A DNA stretch of 17,628 nucleotides from positions 1 to 17,628 of the forward strand of contig CALCNY010000174.1 of NCBI GenBank assembly GCA_937897585.1. The letters run 5' to 3'. Below the pieces are notes generated by a model. The model saw only the letters and a program-made list of their open reading frames with translations. It had not been told where the DNA came from and made no database searches. A program made the translations under genes and the position numbers. Source of the stretch: an uncultured Chitinophagaceae bacterium. GTDB lineage: Bacteria; Bacteroidota; Bacteroidia; Chitinophagales; Chitinophagaceae. Of the stretch, positions 1 to 7,881 are shown in pieces. Each line of letters begins with the position of its first letter. Position 1 is the first letter of the stretch.

Positions 1-1
1 A

Positions 2-970
2 TGTTCTGAAAACAAAGATGTTACTGTAAAAGAATATTTCAATTACGGAGATACCGGGGTACAAGCTGCCGGTGTAAAAATGATTCCTATCAAAACAGAT
101 AAAGGAACATTTAAAGTATGGACAAAGCGATTTGGCAATAACCCGCGTATTAAAATTTTATTGTTACACGGCGGACCTGCCACGACTCACGAATACATGG
201 AATGCTTCGAAAGTTTTTTTCCTCAGGAAGGATTTGAGTTTTATGAGTACGATCAATTGGGTTCTTATTACAGCGACCAACCTGAAGATACTTCTCTTTG
301 GACATTAGACAGATTTGTAGAAGAAGTGGACCAAGTTCGTGAAGCTATTCATGCAGATAGCACTAACTTTTATTTATTGGGAAATTCATGGGGAGGTCTA
401 TTGGCCATGCAATATTCATTGAAATACCAGCATCATATGAAAGGTATGATTGTTGCCGATATGATGGCTAGTTGCCCTGATTATGGCAAATATGCCAATG
501 ATGTGTTATCCAAACAAATGAATCCTGATGTATTAAAACAAATCAGAGACATCGAAGCCAAAGGTGATTATAGCAACCCAAAATATATGGAATTGCTCTT
601 GCCAAATTTTTACAACCAACATTTGTGTCGTTTGCCAGAATGGCCAGAAGCCATCAATAGAACATTCAAACACATGAATAGTAAGATTTACACTATGATG
701 CAAGGTCCTTCTGAATTTGGTGTTGGCGGCAGTTTAGTGAATTGGAATATCAAAGACAGACTGAAAGAAATTTCTATTCCAACTTTAATGGTTGGTGCTA
801 AATTTGATACCATGGACCCTGCTGCGATGGAAGCGCAAAGTAAAGCAGTTAAGCATGGCCGTTATTTATTCTGCCCAAATGGAAGTCATATGTGTATGTG
901 GGACGATCAGCAGGTATTCATGAACGGTGTCATCAAGTTCATCAAAGATGTTGATGACAATAAATTCTAA
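2..970 (+). CDS. Proline-iminopeptidase-family alpha/beta hydrolase, probable lipoprotein (5' end outside window)
   Basis: The reading frame is open to the left edge, so the gene is cut by the window and the Met at 80 is unlikely to be the start. The visible protein begins C-S-E-N-K-D; a Cys there would fit the first residue of a mature lipoprotein, but its lipobox is not visible. Counting from the Met at 80, it has the HGGP oxyanion motif (30-33), the nucleophile elbow G-N-S-W-G-G with Ser103, a probable acid Asp243 (F-D-T-M-D-P) and His270 (G-S-H-M). This is the serine peptidase S33 pattern; family members remove N-terminal proline or hydrolyse amino-acid amides. The segment just before Met80 (G-V-K) also looks like family sequence. 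The stop overlaps the convergent dehydrogenase stop by 4 bp. The family call is secure, the substrate is not. Confidence 0.85.
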   Translation, partial: CSENKDVTVKEYFNYGDTGVQAAGVKMIPIKTDKGTFKVWTKRFGNNPRIKILLLHGGPATTHEYMECFESFFPQEGFEFYEYDQLGSYYSDQPEDTSLWTLDRFVEEVDQVREAIHADSTNFYLLGNSWGGLLAMQYSLKYQHHMKGMIVADMMASCPDYGKYANDVLSKQMNPDVLKQIRDIEAKGDYSNPKYMELLLPNFYNQHLCRLPEWPEAINRTFKHMNSKIYTMMQGPSEFGVGGSLVNWNIKDRLKEISIPTLMVGAKFDTMDPAAMEAQSKAVKHGRYLFCPNGSHMCMWDDQQVFMNGVIKFIKDVDDNKF

Positions 971-1683
971 ATTGCTTGATGATTGAAAGGTTGCAATACC
1001 ATTTCACTGATTACACCACTTGCAGGTTGCTGACATAAAAACCAAATCGCTTTTGCGGCTTCTTCGCTGTTGATCATTTTATCTCTTTGCACACGTAAGT
1101 CAATATTGTCCCAGAATGCAGAATCTACGCCACCCATAAATATGTTGGTAATGCGAATATCTGTTCTTTTAATTTCTTCACGAATACTTTGCATCATACC
1201 ATTTAACCCATATTTACTGGCGCTATAAGCTGCGGCTCCTGCCATTGGCACTTTTCCCAAAACACCGGGAATATGAATGATCAATCCTTTTTTTACTTCT
1301 TTCATAGCAGGCAGAAAGGCTTTGATAAGCATAAAAGGAGAAAATAAATTTATCATCAACGTTTTCATGAAATCATCTTCAGATAAATTTTCCATGGATT
1401 TGATGATGCCGATACCCGAAGCATTAATCATCACATCGATGGAGTTGAATGTTGTAAAATATTTTTGATGCAGTTGATTTACCTGTTCTTGATTTGTCAA
1501 ATCACCTGCAAATGTTGAATGGATAGCGATTTTATTTTCAGCAGCTATGTCTAGCAAAGAATTTTCATTTCTTCCAGTGATGAATAAATTTGCTCCTGAA
1601 GCAGATAATAATTTCACTACGTTTTTACCAATGCCACCTGTAGCACCGATTACGAGTATGTTTTTGCCTTTAATTGTTTCCAT
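967..1683 (-). CDS. Short-chain dehydrogenase/reductase family protein with atypical active site
   Basis: This 238-residue single-domain protein has the classical SDR layout. The dinucleotide-binding G-A-T-G-G-I-G-K is at 13-20, D-L at 61-62 contacts adenine in relatives, N-A-S-G (the NNAG equivalent) is at 87-90, and Y153-S-A-S-K157 is the catalytic Tyr/Lys pair. The strand that normally reads N-I-S-S before the catalytic Tyr reads H-I-P-G here, so the usual catalytic Ser position (13 residues before Tyr153) is Gly140. Cofactor binding therefore looks intact, but conventional oxidoreductase activity is uncertain. There is no signal peptide, so it should be cytoplasmic. It is convergent with the hydrolase on its left and divergent from the lipoprotein gene on its right. 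No substrate can be inferred. Confidence 0.85.
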   Translation of the reverse strand: METIKGKNILVIGATGGIGKNVVKLLSASGANLFITGRNENSLLDIAAENKIAIHSTFAGDLTNQEQVNQLHQKYFTTFNSIDVMINASGIGIIKSMENLSEDDFMKTLMINLFSPFMLIKAFLPAMKEVKKGLIIHIPGVLGKVPMAGAAAYSASKYGLNGMMQSIREEIKRTDIRITNIFMGGVDSAFWDNIDLRVQRDKMINSEEAAKAIWFLCQQPASGVISEMVLQPFNHQAI

Positions 1684-1777
1684 GATTTAGAATAACAACA
1701 TTTCCATTATTTTGTTTTGTATTTTTTTAAGTTTTAAACTATGGAAGAAATTACAAGTCTGACGCAAAATTTTTAAA

Positions 1778-2737
1778 ATGAAGAAATTAAGTTTACTATT
1801 TATCATCGCCGCTATTTCAATTTTAGCCTGCAAGAAAAACACAACTCCCAGTAATAACAATAATAATAACGATACTACCTATCACGGTACTGGTTCTATT
1901 ACAAAAGGACCTGCCACTGTTACTGTAAGTAGTTTATACAGTTGCACTGGAGGACGAGTAACTGCGATGGGGACCGTTACATCCTCTGATGGAAAAGTAT
2001 GGACCGTACCTGCTGATAATAATTTTGCTACTGGAACAAAATTGCCAGATTTATACAATGAATGTAACGGCCACACACCATCAAACATGTCGCAGGTAGA
2101 TACAGCCTCAGTACCCTTGACAGTAATTGATGCTGATGGAGAAATAATTACAGGGTATTTATATGGTGATAATTATTATGAGTTGTATGTAAATGGTCAT
2201 CTTGTAGGAGTTGATGCCGTTCCTTTCACACCTTTCAATTCCAGTTTTGTAAAATTCAAAGCCAAGCGTCCAATTAAATATGCAATAAAACTAGTTGATT
2301 GGGAGGAAAACCTGGGAACAGGTACAGAATTGAATGGCGGAAATCCATTCCATGCAGGAGATGGAGGCTTCATTGCAAAATTCAGCGATGGAACGGTTAC
2401 CAACTCATCCTGGAAAGCACAAACATTTTATATAGCCCCTTTAACCGATGTTCGATGTGTAACAGAAACGGGTACATCCAGAATATCATCTTCGTGTAAT
2501 TCAACGATAACAAGCCTTTCAGATGCATATGCCTTACATTGGGAAGTGCCTTCAAATTGGTTTGACACAGGATATAATTTCACTACATGGCCAGCTGCTT
2601 CTATTTTTACCGATGCAGAAGTTGGACCTAAAGTTGCATACACGAATTTCACTTCACAATTCAGCGGCGCACAATTTATATGGAGTTCTAATATTGTGCT
2701 GGATAATTTGGTTTTATTGAGATTTACAGGAAATTAA
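1778..2737 (+). CDS. Hypothetical lipoprotein with Asn-rich linker
   Basis: The 319-residue protein opens with a lipoprotein signal peptide: charged M-K-K, a hydrophobic stretch, and L-A-C with the lipidated Cys at 18. A low-complexity T/P/S/N linker with six consecutive Asn follows (about 25-31), then a soluble domain rich in Thr, Ser, Gly and aromatic residues, probably beta-rich. No catalytic motif is recognisable. The residues after Cys18 (K-K-N-T) are not acidic, so there is no clear surface-export signal of the kind described for some Bacteroidota lipoproteins. It is monocistronic: 94 bp separate it from the divergent dehydrogenase and 128 bp from the next gene. I do not recognise the family. 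Confidence 0.75.
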   Translation: MKKLSLLFIIAAISILACKKNTTPSNNNNNNDTTYHGTGSITKGPATVTVSSLYSCTGGRVTAMGTVTSSDGKVWTVPADNNFATGTKLPDLYNECNGHTPSNMSQVDTASVPLTVIDADGEIITGYLYGDNYYELYVNGHLVGVDAVPFTPFNSSFVKFKAKRPIKYAIKLVDWEENLGTGTELNGGNPFHAGDGGFIAKFSDGTVTNSSWKAQTFYIAPLTDVRCVTETGTSRISSSCNSTITSLSDAYALHWEVPSNWFDTGYNFTTWPAASIFTDAEVGPKVAYTNFTSQFSGAQFIWSSNIVLDNLVLLRFTGN

Positions 2738-2865
2738 TTTCTAACAGGGTAATTCCACTGCGCATTTATACGTATTTATAAATTTTATTTTAAAAAAAGT
2801 TTTGACTTCGTGAAATAATTTTCAAAATTTGGTGTTATATATTGTAAACATTTAAAACCCACTTT

Positions 2866-3210
2866 ATGAAAAACATTTTTATCGCATTGATGATGTTACC
2901 TGCTTACTCATTTTGTCAGTCTGTATCCACTCAGCCTGAACCTGCGAAACTAGCTCAAACAGCAGCAGTTGAAACTCCAGTGATTGACTTAAAAAACGAC
3001 AGGAAAGGATTACCTGTATATCTGTTCAACGGAACAGGATCCGGCTCTATTATCGGGTTTATGGATAATGGCAGCTTCCGTAAAGTAAGACCACAAGAAT
3101 ATCAGGAGTTGATGGTTCAAAAATATGCACAAGACTTACTGGAAAACGAAGAAATGTTTAAGGTATGGTTGCGCGTTCAATACGGCGGCTACTGTGTTGC
3201 AGTAAGATAA
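2866..3210 (+). CDS. Small secreted protein of unknown function
   Basis: The 114-residue protein has a short signal peptide (M-K-N-I-F-I-A-L-M-M-L-P-A-Y-S-F-C-Q, cleavage probably near residue 18-19). Although C-Q occurs at the signal end, the residues before it (Y-S-F) are not a normal lipobox. A Pro/Ala/Thr-rich stretch follows, then a compact C-terminal domain (about 40-114) with Y-L-F-N-G-T-G-S-G-S and a closing Y-G-G-Y-C-V-A-V-R. It has no recognisable enzymatic motif. It stands alone between two AT-rich spacers; the long inverted repeat downstream would lie in its 3' region if transcription reads that far. Codon use and the signal peptide support a real gene. Confidence 0.65.
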   Translation: MKNIFIALMMLPAYSFCQSVSTQPEPAKLAQTAAVETPVIDLKNDRKGLPVYLFNGTGSGSIIGFMDNGSFRKVRPQEYQELMVQKYAQDLLENEEMFKVWLRVQYGGYCVAVR

Positions 3211-3251
3211 TATCATACTTTAGCACCCTTAATCCCCCAAAAGGGGAAATT

Positions 3252-3346
3252 GTTCAAAAGGTTTCATAGGTTCAATGAGTTCAAAAGGTTAGATTATAAC
3301 CAAATACAACTTATTGAACCTTTTGAACTTATTGAACATTTGAAAC
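3252..3346. repeat. Inverted array of 9-bp GTTCAANNN units, long hairpin
   Basis: The left arm is built of contiguous 9-mers (GTTCAAAAG, GTTTCATAG, GTTCAATGA, GTTCAAAAG at 3252-3287). The right arm is the opposite orientation in the same period (TTATTGAAC, CTTTTGAAC, TTATTGAAC, ATTTGAAAC at 3311-3346). Positions 3270-3290 and 3317-3337 pair over 21 nt with one exception, which would be a G-U wobble in RNA. Pairing extends outward to 3261 and 3346 with two further mismatches. The loop is 26 nt. No T-tract follows directly, so it is not a textbook terminator. Confidence 0.8.
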
Positions 3347-3364
3347 TGTCGAAGCCTATATAGT

Positions 3365-3424
3365 TTCCAGCATCTAGCCTATCCGGCTTATCTAGCTTAT
3401 CTAGCTTTATCCAGCCTATCCAGC
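3365..3424. repeat. Tandem array of 9-bp ATCYAGC-type units
   Basis: Repeats of the core ATCTAGC/ATCCAGC end at 3371, 3378, 3387, 3396, 3405, 3415 and 3424. Spacing is 9 bp at four steps, with one 7-bp and one 10-bp step. The same unit recurs near 17259-17391 next to another glycosidase gene. The units vary mainly at one C/T position inside the core and in the two linker bases. I do not recognise the family. Confidence 0.75.
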
Positions 3425-3478
3425 TCTATCTCCAAACTAATATTTCGCACCTCAATCGTTTGCATAATCCATTGAAAG

Positions 3479-3507
3479 TTGAGGATTAACAACTAATGTT
3501 TATTTTG
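3479..3507 (+). promoter_or_regulatory. Candidate promoter for the sugar cluster
   Basis: TTG (3479-3481) is followed after 19 bp by TATTTTG (3501-3507). This resembles the Bacteroidota -33 TTG / -7 TAnnTTTG arrangement, with the -7 box one base short of consensus. The G of the -7 box lies 18 bp before the ATG at 3526, leaving a short A-rich leader without a Shine-Dalgarno sequence. This is a motif match only. Confidence 0.4.
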
Positions 3508-3525
3508 TAGGAAATAAAAACCTTA

Positions 3526-4983
3526 ATGACATTTTCCAAACCGCGTCTGAGTTTCCTGCAGATTATCAACATGAATGTCGGATTCTTTGGCATTCAATAC
3601 AGCTTTGGCTTACAACAAAGTGCCGTCAATCCCATTTATGATTTCCTGGGGGCAAAACCCGATGAAATTCCATGGTTGAATTTAGCCGGCCCTCTTACAG
3701 GATTAATTATTCAACCCATCATCGGAGCATTAAGTGATAAAACCTGGCATCCTCGTTTTGGCAGACGAACGCCGTATTTCTTTGTTGGAGCTTTGATTTG
3801 CAGCATCGCCTTATTTTTATTTCCGTTCAGCAGCGAATTATGGATGGCAGCCGGATTACTTTGGATTCTAGATGCAGGTAACAATACAGCCATGGAACCA
3901 TACCGCGCATTCGTTGCTGATAAATTGGATTCCTCGCAACAAGCCACAGGTTTTCAGGCACAAAGCTTTTTCACTGGCTTCGGACAAACATTGGCTAATA
4001 TTTCATTGTTTGTTTTCCCAATGATTTTTGTTGGTAAAACTGGAAAATTACCCACCTGGGTTTTTGCTTCTTTTATGTTGGGAGCAGTATGTTCAATTGG
4101 TTCCATGTGGTGGAGCATAAAAACAACACCTGAAATCAAACCAGATGAAAAGGAATTAGCAGCGCTTGAATTGGAAAATAAAAACATGCCGCCTAAAATT
4201 GTACAGTTCTTTTTGACTATCATATCTACCGTTATCGCGTACACGATAATATTAATACTTCTAATTCCGAATTTCTTTTCAAAAGGATTAATCAAAAAAG
4301 TAATCAGCTATTGCGAGCAACATTCATTTTTAAAAATAGCCTTTGCACAAAATTTAGAAATCATTGATGCCATTATCAACATGCCCAAAGTAATGTGGCA
4401 ATTGGCTTTGGTGTATCTATTTCAATGGTATGCATTGTTTTGCTACTGGCAAAATTCATCCAAGAGTATCGCACTTTCCGTTTGGAAAACAACACCTGAG
4501 CAAGATAGTGCTCTATATGAAAAAGCGGTAAGCTGGACTGGATTAGTAAATGGCTGGTATAATATCGTAACATTTATCAGTGCATTTTTATTGGTTTGGT
4601 TTGCTCAAAAACATTCAGCCAAATTTGTACATTTTGCTTGTTTGTTATTAGCAGGAATAGGCTTGCTTTTCTTTCCGCATATTGAAAATAAATACTTGCT
4701 TTTTGTTGCCATCACCGGATTTGGAATCGGTTGGGCCAGTATGATGGGCATTCCTTATTTAATGGTGGTAAGCAAAATTCCAAAAGAAAGATATGGTGTG
4801 TACATGGGCATTATCAACATGATGATTGTAATTCCAATGTTTATACAAACAACAACATTCGGTTATATTCTGAAACATTTTTTAAACAACAATTCGGGTA
4901 ATGCTATTTTGTTTGCCGGTGTATTATTACTCATCGCTTCAATACTTACATTAAATATTAAATCGGAAAAAGCTAACGCTTAA
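3526..4983 (+). CDS. MFS sugar transporter, SUC/SLC45-like
   Basis: The 485-residue polytopic inner-membrane protein has about twelve hydrophobic segments and a central hydrophilic region (about 200-225, with more before 290), as in the major facilitator superfamily. The loop after the second membrane segment carries R-F-G-R-R-T-P (77-83), the R-x-G-R-R-x-P signature of sucrose transporters and SLC45-type proton/disaccharide symporters. It is followed by D-A-G-N-N-T-A-M-E-P-Y-R (about 116-127), also typical of that group. Known relatives move sucrose, maltose or related alpha-glucosides with protons. It opens a cluster with a GH13 enzyme, fructokinase and amylosucrase, which favours sucrose; maltose remains possible because of the GH13 glucosidase. 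The next gene starts 17 bp downstream, so co-transcription is likely. Confidence 0.88.
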   Translation: MTFSKPRLSFLQIINMNVGFFGIQYSFGLQQSAVNPIYDFLGAKPDEIPWLNLAGPLTGLIIQPIIGALSDKTWHPRFGRRTPYFFVGALICSIALFLFPFSSELWMAAGLLWILDAGNNTAMEPYRAFVADKLDSSQQATGFQAQSFFTGFGQTLANISLFVFPMIFVGKTGKLPTWVFASFMLGAVCSIGSMWWSIKTTPEIKPDEKELAALELENKNMPPKIVQFFLTIISTVIAYTIILILLIPNFFSKGLIKKVISYCEQHSFLKIAFAQNLEIIDAIINMPKVMWQLALVYLFQWYALFCYWQNSSKSIALSVWKTTPEQDSALYEKAVSWTGLVNGWYNIVTFISAFLLVWFAQKHSAKFVHFACLLLAGIGLLFFPHIENKYLLFVAITGFGIGWASMMGIPYLMVVSKIPKERYGVYMGIINMMIVIPMFIQTTTFGYILKHFLNNNSGNAILFAGVLLLIASILTLNIKSEKANA

Positions 4984-5000
4984 TTTTTAATCAAAACAAA

Positions 5001-6749
5001 ATGAAAAAAAAGATAGTCTTCAGTTCATTATTATTAATAATTGTTTTGTTTTTTTCTCAAACATCTTGTCAAAACAATACTGATAAAAACAAATCGGTTG
5101 TAACAGATTCCACACAAAAGAAATGGTGGAAAGAAGCGGTTATCTATCAACTCTATCCAAGAAGTTTCAAGGACTTTGATGGCGATGGAGTTGGTGATTT
5201 GAAAGGTATTATCTCAGAATTGGATTATCTGAAAAGTTTAGGCATTGATGCCATTTGGTTGAATCCTATTTATGGTTCTCCCAATGATGATAACGGTTAT
5301 GATGTAAGCGATTACAAAGACATTATGAAAGATTTTGGAACGATGGAAGATTTCGATGCTTTGTTGAAAGGTATGCATGAAAGAGGTATCAAATTAGTAA
5401 TGGATTTGGTAGTTAATCATAGCAGCGATGAACACAAATGGTTCAAAGAAGCGAAAAGTTCAAGAAATAATCCTTACAGAAATTATTACCATTGGTGGGA
5501 TGCTGAAAGAGGCAAACCTAACTATCGGTTCAGCTTATTCGACGTACATAAAGATGCATGGAAACTCGATACCCCAACAAATTCTTATTACTTACATTAC
5601 TTCTCTCGTAAGCAACCCGACCTGAATTGGGAAAATCCAAAATTGCGTCAGGAAGTTTATGACATTATGAAATTTTGGCTGGATAAAGGCATTGATGGTT
5701 TCCGTATGGATGCATTTCAGTTTTGTGCAAAAGACACAACCTTCCCCGTGCTCAATGGTTTGAGTGATAAGACTTTCATTGAATATTATGCGATGCAACC
5801 TCCTATTCATGATTATTTGAAAGAAATGAATAAAGAAGTGTTGAGCAAATATGACGTGATGAGTGTAGCAGAAGGAGCAGGTAGAAATTATCAGGATGCT
5901 CATGATTTGGTAGATGAAGATCGTCATGAATTGAATATGGCTTATGCATTCGATGCCGTTGATTTGGCAAGGGATTCAAATTACAGTGTTGTGAAATTGA
6001 AAAAGATATTTTCCGATTGGGATAGCGTGTTTGCAGATAAAGGATGGTTATCTATTTTTCTTGCAAATCATGATCAAGCAAGAATGGTTACGCGTTTTGG
6101 CAGCGACCGCCCTGAATTCCGTGAGCTTTCTTCAAAAATGTTGAACACTTTTATTTTATCGATGAGAGGAACACCTTATTGCTATTATGGTGATGAGCTG
6201 GGAATGGTAAATATTCGTTTCAATAAAATTGAGGATTATAACGACATGCCGACTTTGAATGAATATAAATATTTAGTTGAAACAGGAGGCAATATTGAAC
6301 AGTTCTTAAAAATGAAACAATATAGTTGTCGTGATAATGGAAGAACGCCAATGCAATGGAATGCTACTGCCAATGGAGGTTTTACAACCGGAAAACCCTG
6401 GTTGAAAGTAAATCCAAATTATGTTACCATCAACAAAGATGCTCAGGATATAGATGCAAATAGCTGTTTGAATTATTTCAGAAAGATGATTCAACTAAGA
6501 AAAGCTAACGAGGCTTTGGTTTATGGAAAATATACTTTGCTCGATAAAAATAACCCTACCGTTTACGCTTATACGCGCGAATGGAAAGGAAAGATATTTT
6601 TAGTACTACTTAATTTCAGTGAACAAAACTCAACATATTCAATTGGTATGGACTTATCAAAAGCCGAAGTGAAGATTCATAATTATGAGGATGTTGCAAA
6701 GGCTGGAATGTTGAGACCGTTCGAGGCAGTTGTTTATGAAGTAAAATAA
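5001..6749 (+). CDS. GH13 alpha-glucosidase/alpha-amylase-family lipoprotein
   Basis: The 582-residue enzyme has a lipoprotein signal peptide ending T-S-C with Cys23, so it should be anchored in the periplasm or on the outer membrane. The (beta/alpha)8 barrel starts near residue 43 and shows the GH13 conserved regions: a cation-binding loop D-F-D-G-D-G-V-G-D (58-66), D-L-V-V-N-H (135-140), G-F-R-M-D with nucleophile Asp237, V-A-E-G with acid/base Glu291, and N-H-D (356-358). A C-terminal beta domain ends in an E-A-V-V-Y-E motif. The overall pattern fits exo-acting alpha-glucosidases and oligo-1,6-glucosidases better than endo-amylases. The residue after the nucleophile is Ala rather than the Val usual in isomaltases, which hints at alpha-1,4 or broad specificity. 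It lies between the transporter and kinase genes, so it probably cleaves alpha-glucosides outside the cytoplasm. Confidence 0.9.
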   Translation: MKKKIVFSSLLLIIVLFFSQTSCQNNTDKNKSVVTDSTQKKWWKEAVIYQLYPRSFKDFDGDGVGDLKGIISELDYLKSLGIDAIWLNPIYGSPNDDNGYDVSDYKDIMKDFGTMEDFDALLKGMHERGIKLVMDLVVNHSSDEHKWFKEAKSSRNNPYRNYYHWWDAERGKPNYRFSLFDVHKDAWKLDTPTNSYYLHYFSRKQPDLNWENPKLRQEVYDIMKFWLDKGIDGFRMDAFQFCAKDTTFPVLNGLSDKTFIEYYAMQPPIHDYLKEMNKEVLSKYDVMSVAEGAGRNYQDAHDLVDEDRHELNMAYAFDAVDLARDSNYSVVKLKKIFSDWDSVFADKGWLSIFLANHDQARMVTRFGSDRPEFRELSSKMLNTFILSMRGTPYCYYGDELGMVNIRFNKIEDYNDMPTLNEYKYLVETGGNIEQFLKMKQYSCRDNGRTPMQWNATANGGFTTGKPWLKVNPNYVTINKDAQDIDANSCLNYFRKMIQLRKANEALVYGKYTLLDKNNPTVYAYTREWKGKIFLVLLNFSEQNSTYSIGMDLSKAEVKIHNYEDVAKAGMLRPFEAVVYEVK

Positions 6750-6796
6750 GTTTGGCGTTTGGTCGCTGCGCTTGTTTGGTGTTTGTTGTTGTTTTT

Positions 6797-6885
6797 GTTC
6801 AAAAGGTTTAATAGGTTCAATTAGTTCAAAAGGTTAATACCGAATGAACATTTTGAACTAATTGAACATTTTGAACCTCTTAAAC
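6797..6885. repeat. Inverted 9-bp repeat array, 39-nt arms
   Basis: The left arm 6797-6835 (units GTTCAAAAG, GTTTAATAG, GTTCAATTA, GTTCAAAAG plus GTT) pairs with 6847-6885 (including units ATTTTGAAC, TAATTGAAC, ATTTTGAAC, CTCTTAAAC) at 33 of 39 positions. The loop is 11 nt. It begins 47 bp after the GH13 stop. AT-rich sequence with several T runs follows, so it may attenuate or end transcription, or stabilise the upstream mRNA. The units match those at 3252-3346. Confidence 0.8.
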
Positions 6886-6898
6886 AATTTTAATTTTG
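6871..6898 (+). promoter_or_regulatory. Candidate internal promoter before fructokinase
   Basis: TTG (6871-6873), 17 bp, then TAATTTTG (6891-6898), a full match to the Bacteroidota -7 consensus TAnnTTTG. Transcription would start about 20 bp before the GTG at 6926. The TTG lies inside the right arm of the hairpin at 6797-6885, so hairpin and promoter overlap. Motif evidence only. Confidence 0.45.
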
Positions 6899-6925
6899 AT
6901 TTTTTAATTTTTAATTCACATACTC

Positions 6926-7879
6926 GTGCACAAAATTCTCTGTATTGGCGAAGCGTTAATCGACATGATTTGTACCGACAGGGGCAGCTCGCTTGCTGAT
7001 GGTAATAATTTTTTGAAGAAGCCGGGAGGCGCTCCAACTAATGTGGCTGCTGCTATTGCAGCTCTTGGTGGTAAAGTAGAACTTGCTGCTAAAGTGGGTG
7101 TAGATCCTTTTGGAAAACATTTGATTGATGTGATGCATTCTTTCGGTGTTGATACAAAATGGATGCTTCAAGACTCAACACATTTCACCACATTTGCTTT
7201 TGTGTCGTTGATGGAAAATGGTGAGCGTGATTTTTATTTCAACCGCGGTGCTGATGGACAATTATCAAAAGCAGATATTTCTGCAATTGATATCAAAGAA
7301 TTTTCTATCGTTCATTTTGGTTCAGCTACAGGATTTTTACCTGGACCATTACAAGAGGCATATCATTATTTATTGCAAACAGCCATTGATAATAATGTTA
7401 TGGTAAGTTTCGATCCCAATTATCGTCATTTGCTTTTTAAAGATGATAAACCTTCTTTCATTAAACAATCATGGCAGTTTATTGAAAAGTCTGATTTTTT
7501 CAAAGTAAGTGATGAAGAAGCTTTGCTGCTCACTGATGCAAAAGATGTAGAGACTGCTGCAAAAATCTTCAGCGAAAAAACAAAAGCTGTTTTTGCTATT
7601 ACGCTTGGTGAACAAGGAACCTTATTAGGTTTCAAAGGACAAACTGAAATCATTACAAGCATTCCAGTAAAAGCAATTGACACTACAGGAGCCGGAGATG
7701 CATTTGTAGGCGCAGTATTATATCAATTAAGTCTATTAGATAATAAACAGATTGATGACTTGACAGTAGCACAATGGAATCATATTTTTACAAATGCCAA
7801 TAAAGCGGGTGCGCGTACCTGTGAGTACACCGGTGCCATGGAAGCTTTTAAATATTTGAGTAATTCTATTTTTAATTAA
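6926..7879 (+). CDS. PfkB-family sugar kinase, probable fructokinase
   Basis: The 317-residue cytoplasmic kinase is predicted to phosphorylate fructose with ATP. N-terminal I-G-E-A-L-I-D and the sugar-binding P-G-G-A-P-T-N-V-A (33-41) match fructokinases and related PfkB enzymes. The C-terminal signature D-T-T-G-A-G-D-A-F (252-260) supplies the anion hole and catalytic base Asp258. Length is normal for the family. The start is GTG at 6926; no ATG is available near this point, and the first residues (H-K-I-L-C-I-G-E) align with family N-termini. It sits 2 bp before amylosucrase, whose by-product is fructose, which supports fructose over ribose, 2-keto-3-deoxygluconate or other PfkB substrates. 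It may be transcribed both from the upstream cluster and from its own promoter. Confidence 0.88.
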   Translation: MHKILCIGEALIDMICTDRGSSLADGNNFLKKPGGAPTNVAAAIAALGGKVELAAKVGVDPFGKHLIDVMHSFGVDTKWMLQDSTHFTTFAFVSLMENGERDFYFNRGADGQLSKADISAIDIKEFSIVHFGSATGFLPGPLQEAYHYLLQTAIDNNVMVSFDPNYRHLLFKDDKPSFIKQSWQFIEKSDFFKVSDEEALLLTDAKDVETAAKIFSEKTKAVFAITLGEQGTLLGFKGQTEIITSIPVKAIDTTGAGDAFVGAVLYQLSLLDNKQIDDLTVAQWNHIFTNANKAGARTCEYTGAMEAFKYLSNSIFN

Positions 7880-7881
7880 TA

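Larger units (their letters stand above)
3211..3525. other. Repeat-rich intergenic region with no gene
   Basis: This 315-bp spacer contains, in order: a short perfect hairpin CCCC-AAAA-GGGG (3235-3246) without a T-tract; a long imperfect inverted repeat made of 9-bp units (3252-3346); a direct array of 9-bp NNATCYAGC-type units (3365-3424); and a plausible Bacteroidota-type promoter for the transporter gene (3479-3507). No open frame of convincing length or codon use lies inside it. Confidence 0.8.

Noticed and set aside
80..82. Met at 80 as the start of the iminopeptidase-family gene
   Set aside because: The frame is open to the window edge and upstream residues look like family sequence with a possible lipoprotein Cys, so the true start is outside.
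1708..1714. TATTTTG as promoter for the lipoprotein at 1778
   Set aside because: No TTG at suitable distance upstream and the box is one base short; the region is T-rich, so a chance match is likely.
2838..2844. TATATTG as promoter for the small secreted protein
   Set aside because: The box is one base short of consensus and the nearest good TTG is 33 bp upstream, too far.
3235..3246. CCCC-AAAA-GGGG hairpin as a terminator
   Set aside because: The 4-bp stem has no T-tract on either side; at most it adds to the larger structure.
3252..3424. CRISPR array
   Set aside because: Units are 9 bp, degenerate and spacerless; no cas genes are present.
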